The notes under the pieces: model-generated
The model's database searches: none
What the model was told of the DNA's origin: nothing
The model's input: only the letters and a program-made list of their open reading frames with translations
Translations under genes and position numbers: made by a program
Source of the DNA: Allolobophora icterica
Taxonomy: Eukaryota > Annelida > Clitellata > Crassiclitellata > Lumbricidae
DNA length: 64,000 nt
Direction: 5' to 3'
NCBI GenBank assembly: GCA_963556255.1
Contig: OY744605.1
Span: 85,369,521-85,433,520 of the forward strand
Shown: one piece after another, positions 33,924 through 43,520 of the stretch
Layout of the letters: each line of letters opens with the position of its first letter
Numbering within the stretch: position 1 is the stretch's first letter

Positions 33924-34416
33924 TAAAATTGGTTATTTGGTTCCACCAAAAGCATTTTACAGTCAACCAAAACAGCAAGAGAATTATGTTCAGCAGGGCA
34001 AGGTTCAAGGTAATGGAGGCATGAAGGACATGTCTGTTAAGGAAAAAGTATTTCCAAGTAAATATGTAAGACCTGAAGAGAGGAAAGGTTTTACTGCAGA
34101 AAAGAGTGAGAGAAGGTGCTGGACTTGTGGTGATAAGTCACATCTTTTGAAGAATTGCTGGAAAAAGCAATCAAAAGAAGTTTCTTCTAGGGCGTGTGCA
34201 TTAGAAGATATGGAAACACCGGTTATTCAGGTGATTAACAGACCAGAAAGTGAAAATTTGGAATCGACCGAGACTGAAGCGAAGGTCGTAATGAAGTGTG
34301 TGGTGGAGAATGAAAGAAAGACAAGCAGGGCAGAGAATGAAAGAATGAAGGAAGAAAATTTTAATTGCCCTAAGCCTGATGTGGTTCTTAAAAAAGCGAC
34401 TTTAAAACATATGTAG
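33886..34416 (+). CDS. Gag continuation with CCHC zinc knuckle (+1 frame)
   Basis: Open frame of 176 codons overlapping the end of the previous one by 38 bp, in the +1 frame. It carries the nucleocapsid motif C-x2-C-x4-H-x4-C (Cys78, Cys81, His86, Cys91; CWTCGDKSHLLKNC), preceded by a basic Lys/Arg-rich region. It is the expected C-terminal part of Gag. Either a short indel separated the two frames or translation passes between them by frameshifting; the sequence alone does not decide. No pol frame follows before the purine tract. Confidence 0.8.
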   Translation: MLSPSWPNLHVNNKIGYLVPPKAFYSQPKQQENYVQQGKVQGNGGMKDMSVKEKVFPSKYVRPEERKGFTAEKSERRCWTCGDKSHLLKNCWKKQSKEVSSRACALEDMETPVIQVINRPESENLESTETEAKVVMKCVVENERKTSRAENERMKEENFNCPKPDVVLKKATLKHM

Positions 34417-34516
34417 TGTATAATCTTTGTGTTTTTGTGTTTTATGCGTTTTTGAATTACTTTGTGTTCATAATTGCATTGTATTCAAGTTTGCAAATTT
34501 ATATGATTTGCAAACT

Positions 34517-34538
34517 TGAAAAAGAAGGATAAGAGGTA
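34517..34538 (+). promoter_or_regulatory. Polypurine tract
   Basis: Purine-rich AAAAAGAAGGATAAGAGG immediately before the 3' LTR: the expected plus-strand primer site. Confidence 0.75.
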
Positions 34539-34829
34539 TGTCATATGCATTAATTGTGGGTAGGTGTTTTGTTAGGCTATAGAGTGGGTAGGCGTGGTTT
34601 ATATGTAATTATGTATATGCTTGTATAGTATAATGACACTATATATAGGTAAAGTACTGTATTAGGATTGGCCAATGTAGATTTAGTATAGTGCATGTGG
34701 CCTTAGCCAATCGCAAGAGTTGTATGTGCATGCCTGTGTATGTATCCTGTATATAAAAATCGTAGTTGATAATATTAAAGCAGTCATAACTTGTGTTTGA
34801 CTCAGTTGGTCGGTTTAATAGAGCTGACA

Positions 34830-35763
34830 TTAGGAATTATTTTCAGAACTAAAATCATTTTACTTCTTGTGGCGCTTAAGTTGGGACAAGGCGAGTACCG
34901 GTAAAATTGCACGCGCTCCAAACACAAGCCATTGGAAACTTCGGTTGAGATGAAGGCGCTGCGCATACCATTCGCGATGTAGGCCGTACTCTACTCTCTT
35001 TGGTCTTCGTTGTCTAATAATTGTCCCCACTTAATTGCGTACCAACGACCTCAGTTTCATACGCCATTTTTTTAGTTTGATCGTTAAATTGTAAAATTAT
35101 GAGTTTATTGAGAATGTTGACCAGAAGGAAGCGAGATAGCCTGATTCTGGGTTTATCATTTTGACTAAACTACATGTGCAGGCAGATCTATATGCCAAGG
35201 ACTAAACGGGAAAATGATGGAATTTGTGGAACAGCACTAGCTGGAGAAATACAAGCAATAATTTCTAAGTCTTGGAAGGGGAATAGATGAATGGTTTACA
35301 TGCTGGCGTAGCCTAAGAGCATTAGATCTTGCCGACTGACTCGAATGAATTCCATCAGTGACTGCACAGCGTTTTGGATATGGTTGTCCACACAGTATGG
35401 TCTACCCGGTTACGCTGATACTATATAATCCTTCGTTTCGTAAAATGATAACCACATGACTCAAAATTCAAATTACCAGCATTGTTAGACTAACGCTTCA
35501 TCCCTTGTTTTACTTCAAACAGTTTTTTCTTTCTCGATACAAGTTTTGTGTGCTTCTCTCTGCAAGCGTTGCATACTTTTACAGCACGGAAATTAATAAT
35601 TATTTGGAAAACTAAAATTAGAAGTAAAATTATTTGAGAAGTAAAATAGGAATGAGAAGTAAAATTATTTGTGAAGTAAAATTAGAATTAGAAGTAAAAT
35701 TCAAGACCTCAGAACTGAATTAGAACTGAATTAGGAATTATTTTCAGAAGTAAAATATCACTG
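34830..35763. other. Non-coding remainder of the hAT element
   Basis: After the TTAGG duplication the hAT sequence resumes. It has a unique central part with no ORF longer than 60 codons and a right subterminal block (35600-35760) of tandem (GAAGTAAAATTA)-like units. No known domain. Confidence 0.6.
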
Positions 35764-36085
35764 TGGTAAAGCCGATGAAGAAGACGGATCTATGTCAGCC
35801 GATCATTTGGATCTTTGGATCTGCGGTATCGGGTCCTGACCTTGCGAGTCGGAAGCATCTTGTCAAGCAGATCCGTCGTAGTCGAGGAGAAAAGATCGAA
35901 GAGCTGAGAGACACTGAACGACTCCAGAATGTCACGGCATGAGAAGAGGTTAGAGTCAGAGAGAACCGCACGAAAGTCCTGAGAGTCAAAAGACTTCCAA
36001 CCATGCAGTATTCGTCTGGCATAAACTGGTTGGATGGGTACTGAAAGAAGGATGAACTGAATAAGAGAGTCTCTATCCGCCACAC
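35764..36085 (-). pseudogene. L2-type element, upstream half of the split copy
   Basis: The minus frame 36083-35790 reads 'GWKSFDSQDFRAVLSDSNLF…ISQLFDLFSSTTTDLLDKMLPTRKVRTRYRRSKDP', the linker after the endonuclease (compare 'WKSMDRATFCEALLS…DIVNTLLPARTAKARRS' in the intact L2 at 36625-39714). 5'-truncated at about 36085, where repeat R begins. Confidence 0.8.
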
Positions 36086-36570
36086 TCTGTCTTTCTCCCT
36101 TTGTGTCTGTGTCTGTCTATTCCTGGCGCTCTCTCTGCCCTCTTGTCTCTTTCCCTGTCTGTTTCGTATAGTGTGCATCTCTTTCTCATTTTGTCTTCCC
36201 TCCACACTGTAATGTACTATTTTAAAAGTGCATTTGACACCTTTATTAATTATCTACCAGATAGCATATATAATCTTCAATTGCATTCAGGCGTTAGTAA
36301 CCTAGTAAGCGCCGACATGTCTTAAGCATAACTGACAAGCAAACGCAATGGTTGAATATATAGCCTTGGTTGAAACTGATTTTGGGGTGTCTTAATGAAG
36401 TATTACTGCAAACGGTCAAACGACATCTCGTGGCTTTTAGAGTAACTGTTGTTGATGTCTACCTTCCCGTTAAATGGATTCAAACTACGTAACGACGTCT
36501 TATGGCAACAAATTATATCAAACATAATACTGCTCCCAGCTGAATGTTTATTCATACAATCATAATTATA
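36086..36570 (+). repeat. Repeat R copy
   Basis: TCTGTCTTTCTCCCTTTGTG, GTGTGCATCTCTTTCTCATTTTG, TTTGACACCTTTATTAATTA, alpha (36352-36395), ACATCTCGTGGC, GATGTCTACCTTCCCGTTAA and ACGACGTCTTATGGCAAC. It ends at CATAATTATAT, the left flank of the L2 insertion. Confidence 0.75.
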
Positions 36571-39500
36571 TTATTATTATTATTATTATTAAAGTAGTTT
36601 TATATAGCGCCCCTTCAAGATTGCCTACTCAGGAGCACTCCCAGCCCAACCACGGTCAAATAACGCAGTTTTGAGGACAGTAAGAAACAGGGTGAAATGA
36701 CCAATCGGTAATTGACGGAGCTTGGTAGGAAGCCCATTCCAGGTCATGGGGGCAGCCACAGAGAAGGCACGGCGCTGCCGTATGGTTGTCCGCACGCGGG
36801 GAACAACAAGTTCAGCCTGCGCAGCTGAGCGGAGAGAGGAACGGCGCTGCGAGCATGAGGTGGGACAGCAGAGCTCCCGCAGGTATGGAGGGGCCAAACC
36901 TTCAAAGCACCGCCGGACCAAGGCAGAGATTCGGTAAGTGATGCGCTGTGGGTAGGGGAGCCAGTGGAGGACATCCCTCATATACGCAGACACTCTGCCA
37001 AACTTGGGGATGCAGCCTACAAGGCGGGCAGCAGTACGCAGGATTCTGTTCAGGGACTCAATCCGGCAGGCCGGGAGTCCATCATATATGGCACTGCAGT
37101 AGTCCAATCGAGAAACAACAAAAGCATGGACAAGCGTGGAAGCTGCACCGGGAGACAAAGAACGGGAGATCACCTTGAGTTGCCGGAGCTGGTAATAGCA
37201 ACTGCGGGAGAGAAGATTTATGTGCCGCGTGAATGCAAGTTCCTGGTCCAGGATGACTCCCAAGTCCCGGACCGAGGTCGAGAAAGCAAGGTGTGGGAAT
37301 TGCAAGGCAAGAGAAGACAGATCTATTTTACAGAGCTGCTGGGGAGTGCCAAGCCATATAAACTGCGTCTTGGCGGGGTTTAGCCGCAGGCGGTTTGAGG
37401 ACATCCAGGCCTGCAGGGACTCCATGGCATGGGTCATGGTTTCCACCGCTGCAACAGCGCGGACAGCCGGGCAGTGTATATAGGCTTGCAGGTCGTCAGC
37501 ATAGGACTGGCTAAGGACCGACCCAGCCGCCAGCAGGGACCCTAGGTCGGCAGTGTAGATTATGTAAAGAAGGGGGCCAAGGACAGAGCCCTGAGGCAGG
37601 CCAAATGGAGCAGGGACCCAAGGAGACCTAGTGGATCCGTGGACGACCATGAAGGAGCGGTCGTGCAGAAAGGAGGTAAGCCAATCAAGAACATTGCCAG
37701 AGAAGCCAAAAGAAGTGGATAGGCGCTGCAAGAGAATGTCGTGATCAACAGTGTCGAACGCGGCACTCACATCAAACAGCGCAAGGAGAGTGACCTGAGA
37801 TCTATCAATGGCTCCATATATGTCAGATAGCAGGCGGACCAACAAGGTTTCTGTGGAGTGGCCCTTACGGAAACCGGACTGGAAAGTGGGGAGGAGACCA
37901 TTTTTGTCAAGGTAGCACATGAGCTGTGCGGCAACAATCTTTTCAATTATTTTAGATAAGAATGAGACATTTGCTATTGGCCTAAAATTAGTTGGCTCAG
38001 TAGTGTCGAGTCCTTCCGCTTTAATCACTGGAACCACGATGGACTTCTTTTGGCTAGCAGGAAGAATTCCCTCTTGAAGGGAGCGATTACATAGAACCGT
38101 AAGAAACGGTAGGAAGACATCAAGGGTCTCTTGCAGGATGAATGATGGGAGTGGATCCAGTTCACAGGTTTTCGGCGCTGATGTAAGTATGATTTGACGG
38201 AGCTCAACACTGGTAATTGGGCCCAGAGACGGAAGATCACAGCTCGTAGGTGGAAAGACCGGTGGTGGGCTGTCAGCCGTAGCCTCGCGGACCGAACTCA
38301 CTTTACCCATGAAGGCCTTAAGGAAGGCATCGGCTGTGAAGTGCGATGCAGCCGGGCTGGAACCAGAGCGCGCTCGACCCAGGATATCATTGAAAGTCGA
38401 CCAGAGTTTCCTTGGTTCTCCGGAGTTCTGGGCAATCTTGTTCTCCCAGTAGCTCCGCTCTTTTTCTTTGTAACGACGGTGCTTTTCACGGACGTATCGT
38501 ATCCAGGTAGCACGGTCAGTAGAGGCCTTAGTTCTCCGGTAGTGTCTTTCCAAGCGGCGGGCATGCCGTCGATAAGCACGGCACTCAGCGTCAAACCATG
38601 GTGTCAGCACCGAGCGGCGCGCCTTTGCAGTACGAGCTGGAAGCAAGGTGTTGACGATATCGGCTACCGTTGTCTCGTAGATTTCAAAGAGGTCAGAGGT
38701 CGAGGCGTCAGAGAGGGAGGATGGATCAGCGAAAGCTGGGACGGAAAGGAGGGCCTCACAGAAGGTAGCACGATCCATCGACTTCCAGCATCTGAACTGT
38801 CCCTCGACATGCATCGGAGTCTCATGGAGGAATGGGACCACGGCAATTACAAGACCGTGATCCGATATGGTTGGTGGGTGGACTGTAAGGTCACTTAGCT
38901 GACAGTCGTCTCGCGTAATTAAAACATCAAGCCAGCCGCCCAGTCGATGTGTCGGTTCAGCGACTCGCTGCACCAGCCCAAACTGTTCCGCGATAAGTGC
39001 GAACTCCTTTGTCTCCAGCAGTTCCGGGTCCTCAAGGTGAAGGTTGATGTCACCAGCGATGACCAGCTGGGTGTTGTGCAGCGCGAATTGTTCAAGTAGC
39101 GCCGCAAACTCTCCAAAGAAGGCTGTTGACGGCGGTTCAGACCCCGGACGGTAGACATCAATGATAGTCAGTGGGCCATGAGGCGAAGCGACAGAGACAA
39201 CCAGAGCCTCGAAGGTCGTGGGAGGGTCTGGGAGTGTGACCCTTCGCGTTGGTAGAGCTGCGCGATGGTAGATGATGAGCCCTCCACCACGTCCATCACC
39301 GTCCCGAACATCAGCCCTCGGGCAGTCAATGCACGAATAGCCCGGCGGGGCAGATCTGCGTACCGCCACGTCAGATGAGGAGCTGTGCCAGGACTCTGTG
39401 ATGAGGAGTAGATCGAGGTTTTCAGCGAGTATCGTGTCAGCAACAGCGACGTGTTTATTTCGGATCGAGCGAACGTTCCACGTAGCTAAGCGGAGGCCAG

Positions 39501-39800
39501 ATAGGGGAGCAGTCGAGGACAAGCCATCAGCGGGTGCCGACGGGAGGGAAGCTGGTTTAGGTCGACCAGCAGTCGGTCGCCAGATTCGACAGGAGAATAG
39601 GATTTTCCTCGTACAGCGCGAAATACGAGAAGGACAAGAAGAAAGCGCACGCAGCTGATCCGAGCTGTACGTGAAAGAGGGCTTTGCCACGTCACGCAGG
39701 TCGCCCGCCGCCATTTTTGTGGTGTGAAAACGTACAATGAATAACAATAGATTCTGATGGAAATGTAAATCTTCTGTGATAGTTCACGTAGCGAAGTAGC
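36571..39800 (-). mobile_element. Full-length L2/CR1-type non-LTR retrotransposon
   Basis: About 3.23 kb. On the minus strand it starts near 39800 with GCTACTTCGCTACGTGAAC, has an 86-bp leader, one ORF and a 3' end GGCGCTATATAAAACTAC followed by an (AAT)n tail (36571-36590). The flanks CATAATTATAT (36561-36571) and AAAAGACATAATCAC (39801) are contiguous at 8345-8372, an empty paralogous site. No clear target duplication, as is common in this group. Confidence 0.93.
36625..39714 (-). CDS. L2/CR1-type endonuclease-reverse transcriptase
   Basis: The open frame reaches a TTG at 39747 (1040 codons); the first ATG (39714, AAAATGGCGG) gives 1029 residues. In the longer numbering: endonuclease about 85-300 with TWNVRSI (89), TESW (117), GDINLHLED (232) and SDHGL (295); reverse transcriptase about 565-800 with FDVSAAFDTVDH (658), GLPQGSVLGP (716) and catalytic YADD (749-752). 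The C-terminus has 'VSRLDYCSAIYDGLP' and 'MTWNGLPTKLR…LKTALFDRGW', typical of L2. All catalytic motifs are intact, with no stop or shift. It acts by nicking target DNA and priming reverse transcription there. GC-rich against its AT-rich surroundings. Confidence 0.95.
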   Translation of the reverse strand: MAAGDLRDVAKPSFTYSSDQLRALSSCPSRISRCTRKILFSCRIWRPTAGRPKPASLPSAPADGLSSTAPLSGLRLATWNVRSIRNKHVAVADTILAENLDLLLITESWHSSSSDVAVRRSAPPGYSCIDCPRADVRDGDGRGGGLIIYHRAALPTRRVTLPDPPTTFEALVVSVASPHGPLTIIDVYRPGSEPPSTAFFGEFAALLEQFALHNTQLVIAGDINLHLEDPELLETKEFALIAEQFGLVQRVAEPTHRLGGWLDVLITRDDCQLSDLTVHPPTISDHGLVIAVVPFLHETPMHVEGQFRCWKSMDRATFCEALLSVPAFADPSSLSDASTSDLFEIYETTVADIVNTLLPARTAKARRSVLTPWFDAECRAYRRHARRLERHYRRTKASTDRATWIRYVREKHRRYKEKERSYWENKIAQNSGEPRKLWSTFNDILGRARSGSSPAASHFTADAFLKAFMGKVSSVREATADSPPPVFPPTSCDLPSLGPITSVELRQIILTSAPKTCELDPLPSFILQETLDVFLPFLTVLCNRSLQEGILPASQKKSIVVPVIKAEGLDTTEPTNFRPIANVSFLSKIIEKIVAAQLMCYLDKNGLLPTFQSGFRKGHSTETLLVRLLSDIYGAIDRSQVTLLALFDVSAAFDTVDHDILLQRLSTSFGFSGNVLDWLTSFLHDRSFMVVHGSTRSPWVPAPFGLPQGSVLGPLLYIIYTADLGSLLAAGSVLSQSYADDLQAYIHCPAVRAVAAVETMTHAMESLQAWMSSNRLRLNPAKTQFIWLGTPQQLCKIDLSSLALQFPHLAFSTSVRDLGVILDQELAFTRHINLLSRSCYYQLRQLKVISRSLSPGAASTLVHAFVVSRLDYCSAIYDGLPACRIESLNRILRTAARLVGCIPKFGRVSAYMRDVLHWLPYPQRITYRISALVRRCFEGLAPPYLRELCCPTSCSQRRSSLRSAAQAELVVPRVRTTIRQRRAFSVAAPMTWNGLPTKLRQLPIGHFTLFLTVLKTALFDRGWAGSAPE

Positions 39801-39985
39801 AAAAGACATAATCACATGTCCACGCGACTACATATTTTCTAAGTGATATTAGATAATATGACACAGGTGCAATGTGTTGGATTCGACTCCTAGAAGTTTT
39901 CCTTTTTATTCGTTGCGACGAGATTCAGAGCCTTGAAGAGCATAAGACGTCGTTGTCCAGATACAACGAACTGGGTTCGACTTAA

Positions 39986-40833
39986 CCCTCGGGCTACCAA
40001 GGGGGGGGGTGGTTACCACCCCCCCCCCTACGTTTTTCTGGAAAAACTTTTTTTTGCACATGGAATATAATTTTGACATTTTAGGTAGCTGTAGGGGGTC
40101 CATTTGCGCAAATTTTGAGGTAAAAGTCATGATGATATCCCACGCCATAAAAAAGTTATACCCGATATAGCCTAGGTACCACTTATGAAATCAGGAATTT
40201 CTCTCGTCAGCTGTTAGCTGTTGTCGACTATAAAGGTATTCATTATTCTTTCTGGAAGAGAAACAACTATGCCATTCTTTAGAGGGAATTTAGGGTTATA
40301 TTTACTTGCTTAGTTATTTGTCTTTTGATAACCGGAAGTGATCATAATGAATAATAATACGCTTTTTCAGTGTGAAAATCACGGATGCAATATCACAACG
40401 TAAACCGATATGGTTGGGTATGGGGAAGGGCTATAAACAGTTGAAGCAGAATACTAACAGAGTAAAGTAGTGCTGTGAAGTGTTCAAGAAGCCGGTTTGC
40501 AGGAAGCATTCGCACAAAACAATGAAAGTAACTTGCAACAACTGCAAGGACCACTGACGTATTTGACTGCCGGGAAAAATTACATAATTTCTTCTTTCAT
40601 GTTGATATAGCTGCACACCTTTAGGTTTTGCCTGTAACTAAAACAGACTTTGGAATAGTTTGTATTGTTGAAAATTAAGCCTCATTATATTTATTATATT
40701 TAGAATATTCTTGGATACATAGTTCATTTTCAAAACCCACATCATTTATATATTTTTGTCCAGGTATTTACGTAACAATCGTAATTGTCTATGGGCATAT
40801 ATATATACACACACATATACCGGTAATAATGTG

Positions 40834-40905
<72 letters not shown>

Positions 40906-41205
40906 TCTTGCGTGTCGATGTAGGGCCTTACGTCATAATATTAATTGATCAATAGTACAAATTGTGTGCGATAATATCAGATATCGTTAAATGGACCGGT
41001 GCCTTTGTTAAAAACTATATAATTTCGAGATGCATTCATATATTTTACAACTACATATACCATTCTTTTCAGAAATGAATGCTGAATCAAATGCTGTATT
41101 ACATGATATGATATCTTAAACCAAACACGAAATTCCGGGGGGGGGGTGGTAACCACCCCCCCCCTTGGTAGCCGATGTCGCAAAAAAACCTTGGTAGCCT
41201 GAGGG
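39986..41205. mobile_element. piggyBac-type MITE (1220 bp) with TTAA duplication
   Basis: Ends CCCTCGGGCTACCAAGG and inverse (one mismatch, CCCTCAGG on the right), flanked by TTAA at 39982-39985 and 41206-41209. CCC-starting ends with TTAA targets are the piggyBac hallmark. The tandem paralogue at 42355-42400 reads TTCGACTTTAAGCAGCGAC with no insertion, a direct empty site. Each end carries a G9-TGGT-N-ACCA-C9 palindrome (about 40001-40028 and 41137-41164). Interior AT-rich with a (TA)n run; no transposase. Confidence 0.88.
40826..40902. repeat. (TA)n microsatellite inside the MITE
   Basis: About 65-75 bp of alternating TA, preceded by TGTGTGTGCATATA. Confidence 0.95.
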
Positions 41206-43520
41206 TTAAAACAGCGACTCATAGCACCTAGGACAAGAAACGTACAGCTGACCCTTAATCCTGGGAATAGCAGAACTATGCCATGAGTATGCATTTCTCT
41301 TTAGAAGCTGCACAATTTTGGTTTAAGTCAAAACTGGCGCCTCATAGATATTCCATTAAACATAGAAATCATGGTTCTGGAAGAAAATCGTTCAAAATTT
41401 ATTGATGATATTAATTATTAAGAAATTACGAAAATGCGCTTAAACACCCTTAACTTTGATAGAATGAATTTTACTTAGTCACATCTATTCTCAAACGAGT
41501 GTGTTTCGTCGTATTGTTCATGAGTCCGTATAATTTTTGTCAGCGTAAGAAGCCAGTGAACTCTTGGAATCCATTAATAGCTTGTTCAATGGGAAACTGA
41601 AGTCGTTAAACTTTCAAAACTGTTTAACTGCCATATGATCTGGGATTTACGCGTGTTTAGTTCCATCGTAATGTTGTTTGTGTTATTTCTACTATTGTTA
41701 TCATTAGAACAATAACATTAGCTTAGATCTTATTTCATCCGGACAATTGCAATGATTCTGTAATTCCGCAACATTACCATCATGACTTAAGCCTCCCTTA
41801 GGTTTAACTCTAGCATATGCCTAATTGCGTCACAGGTAATGGCTCGTGAACAAGGCGGCACAGAAAAAAATAGGGAAAATTTTTATTCACGGTACTACTT
41901 TAATATTCCATCACAGACCTATGCTTAGACACCTTTAAGCAAGGATGGTGACGTTTCAGAGGTGTCTAAGGAGATTGTTCAACTAATCGACTCTACCATG
42001 TCTCACAAATGAAAACGATGAGTTATCTGAAATTATAGTCGTCGTTCTAGTGTCGTTTGTTGTCATCACATTCTTCATCATAAATTATATGAATCATCAT
42101 CGTCGTGGTCGTCATTATCACCAACTCCACCAACACCAGCACCACCACTATCAATCATCCCCGCCACCACTACTACCATCACAACCACCACAATCACGGC
42201 TGTAAGGCACTCATCGGCTCCTGAGCCAGAACCGTACGAATCCCATTTTACATGACATGGAGGCCAGTACATTGCAGGACATTCTATTAAGCTCTTTTCA
42301 TTCATTGTGACGATTTTGAGAGCCTTGAAAAGCCACAAGGCGTCGTTGACCAGATACAACGAACTGGATTCGACTTTAAGCAGCGACGCATAGCACCTAG
42401 GAAAGAAACGTAGGCCTACAGCCGCACTCGAAACTTTGGGAAAAGACGAACTATACCTTAATTATGCATTTCTCGTTTGAAGCTGCAAAATGTTGGTTAT
42501 AGTTAAAACTGGCGCCTCATAAATATTTTCATTGAACATAGAAATAATTTTTATTGAAGAAAATCCATCCAAATTTATTGATGATATTAATTTATTACGA
42601 AATACCAAAATGCGCTTAGACACCACTAACTTTGATAGAATGACTTTTACTTATACACATCTATTCGTCCCTGAATTGTTTTTCAGTCCTTTTAATTTTC
42701 GTGGTTTTGTCGGCGTAAGAAGCCAGTGAACTCTTGGAATCCATTTGGGAAACTGAATTCGTTAAACTTCAAAAATTGGTTGTTGTAAGATCTGAGATTT
42801 GCACTTGTTTATTTCCCTGGTAGTGTTGTTTGCACTATTATTACTATTGTTATCAGTAGAACAATAACATTGGCTTAGTTCTCATTTCTTGCGGACAATT
42901 GTAATGAATGCTGTGATTCCGGGATATTATCATCATGATTTCAGCCTCCTTTAGGTTTAACTCTAGTTTATGCCTAATTACGTCATAGGCAATGTGTTGG
43001 TTAGAATAAATACTGGTACTCGATGAATCTAAAATTAAGCTTTGTGAACTAGGCTGCGAAGAAAAAATAAGGCCAATTTTATTTACGATGCTACTTTAAT
43101 ATTCCATCATAGACTTATTCTTAGACACTTTTAAGTAAGAAAAGTACCTTTTAGAGGTTTCTAACGAGCTTGTTCAACTGATCGACTCAACCAAGTCTCA
43201 CTGATGAAGTCGTGGTTTCAAATGAAAACGTTGAGATATCTGAAATTATAGTCGTCGTTCTAGTGTCGTTGTTATCATCATCAGCCTCCTTATCAATTAC
43301 ATACATCATCACCGTCGTGGTCGTCATTATCACCAACTTCACCAACACCAGCACCACCACTGACACCATCATCATCACCGCTACCGCTACCACCATCTCA
43401 ACCACAAAAATCACGGTGGTAAGGCACTCATTTCTATTCCGCTCCTGAACCAGCACCGTACGAATATCATTTTACTTAACATGGAGGCCAGTGCATCGCA
43501 GGACTTTATATTAACTTTTC
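41206..43520. repeat. Tandem duplication, unit about 1.17 kb
   Basis: Unit 1 (about 41210-42372) and unit 2 (about 42377-43520) are collinear: CGACTYATAGCACCTAGG, AAAACTGGCGCCTCATA, TTTATTGATGATATTAAT, GAAGCCAGTGAACTCTTGGA, GGTTTAACTCTAG, TACTTTAATATTCCATCA, CTTAGACACCTTTAAG, TTCTAGTGTCGTT, CAT/CCA tract, CATGGAGGCCAGT. Divergence is substantial with many indels. Each unit contains alpha motifs in both orientations. The piggyBac MITE interrupts only the left edge of unit 1. Confidence 0.8.

Larger units (their letters stand above)
32033..34829 (+). mobile_element. Young gag-only LTR retrotransposon (2797 bp)
   Basis: Two 291-bp LTRs (32033-32323, 34539-34829) beginning TGTCATAT and ending GCTGACA, with 5-bp target duplication TTAGG at 32028-32032 and 34830-34834. 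The LTRs differ at one base only (A at 32149, T at 34655). Each has CCAAT-like AGCCAATCG, TATATAAAA and ATTAAAG signals. Inside are a primer site, a gag split over two frames, and a purine-rich tract next to the 3' LTR. Protease, reverse transcriptase, RNase H and integrase are absent, so it would need enzymes from a related full element. Confidence 0.95.
31872..35763. mobile_element. hAT-type element with an LTR retrotransposon nested inside
   Basis: Exact 8-bp duplication TGGTAAAG at 31864-31871 and 35764-35771. Inverted ends: right end (inverse) CAGTGATATTTT, left end AGGTGATATTTT, matching at 10 of 12. Both subterminal regions are built from repeats of AACTAAAATTAG / GAATTAGGAATTATTTTCAG. 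Without the nested LTR element it is about 1.09 kb. The unique part (34860-35520) has no transposase I can recognise, so it is non-autonomous. Confidence 0.88.

Noticed and set aside
32028..34834. TTAGG as telomeric repeat
   Set aside because: Single occurrences that are the 5-bp target duplication of the LTR element; no array.
38194..38898. 234-codon plus-strand ORF, and similar ones at 36722-37483 and 3892-4251
   Set aside because: Antisense shadows of L2-type reverse-transcriptase frames, which carry the recognisable motifs on the other strand.
39906..41294. Short minus ORFs with GGVVTTPP at both ends of the piggyBac MITE
   Set aside because: They translate the inverted terminal and G/C palindromes, not a shared protein.
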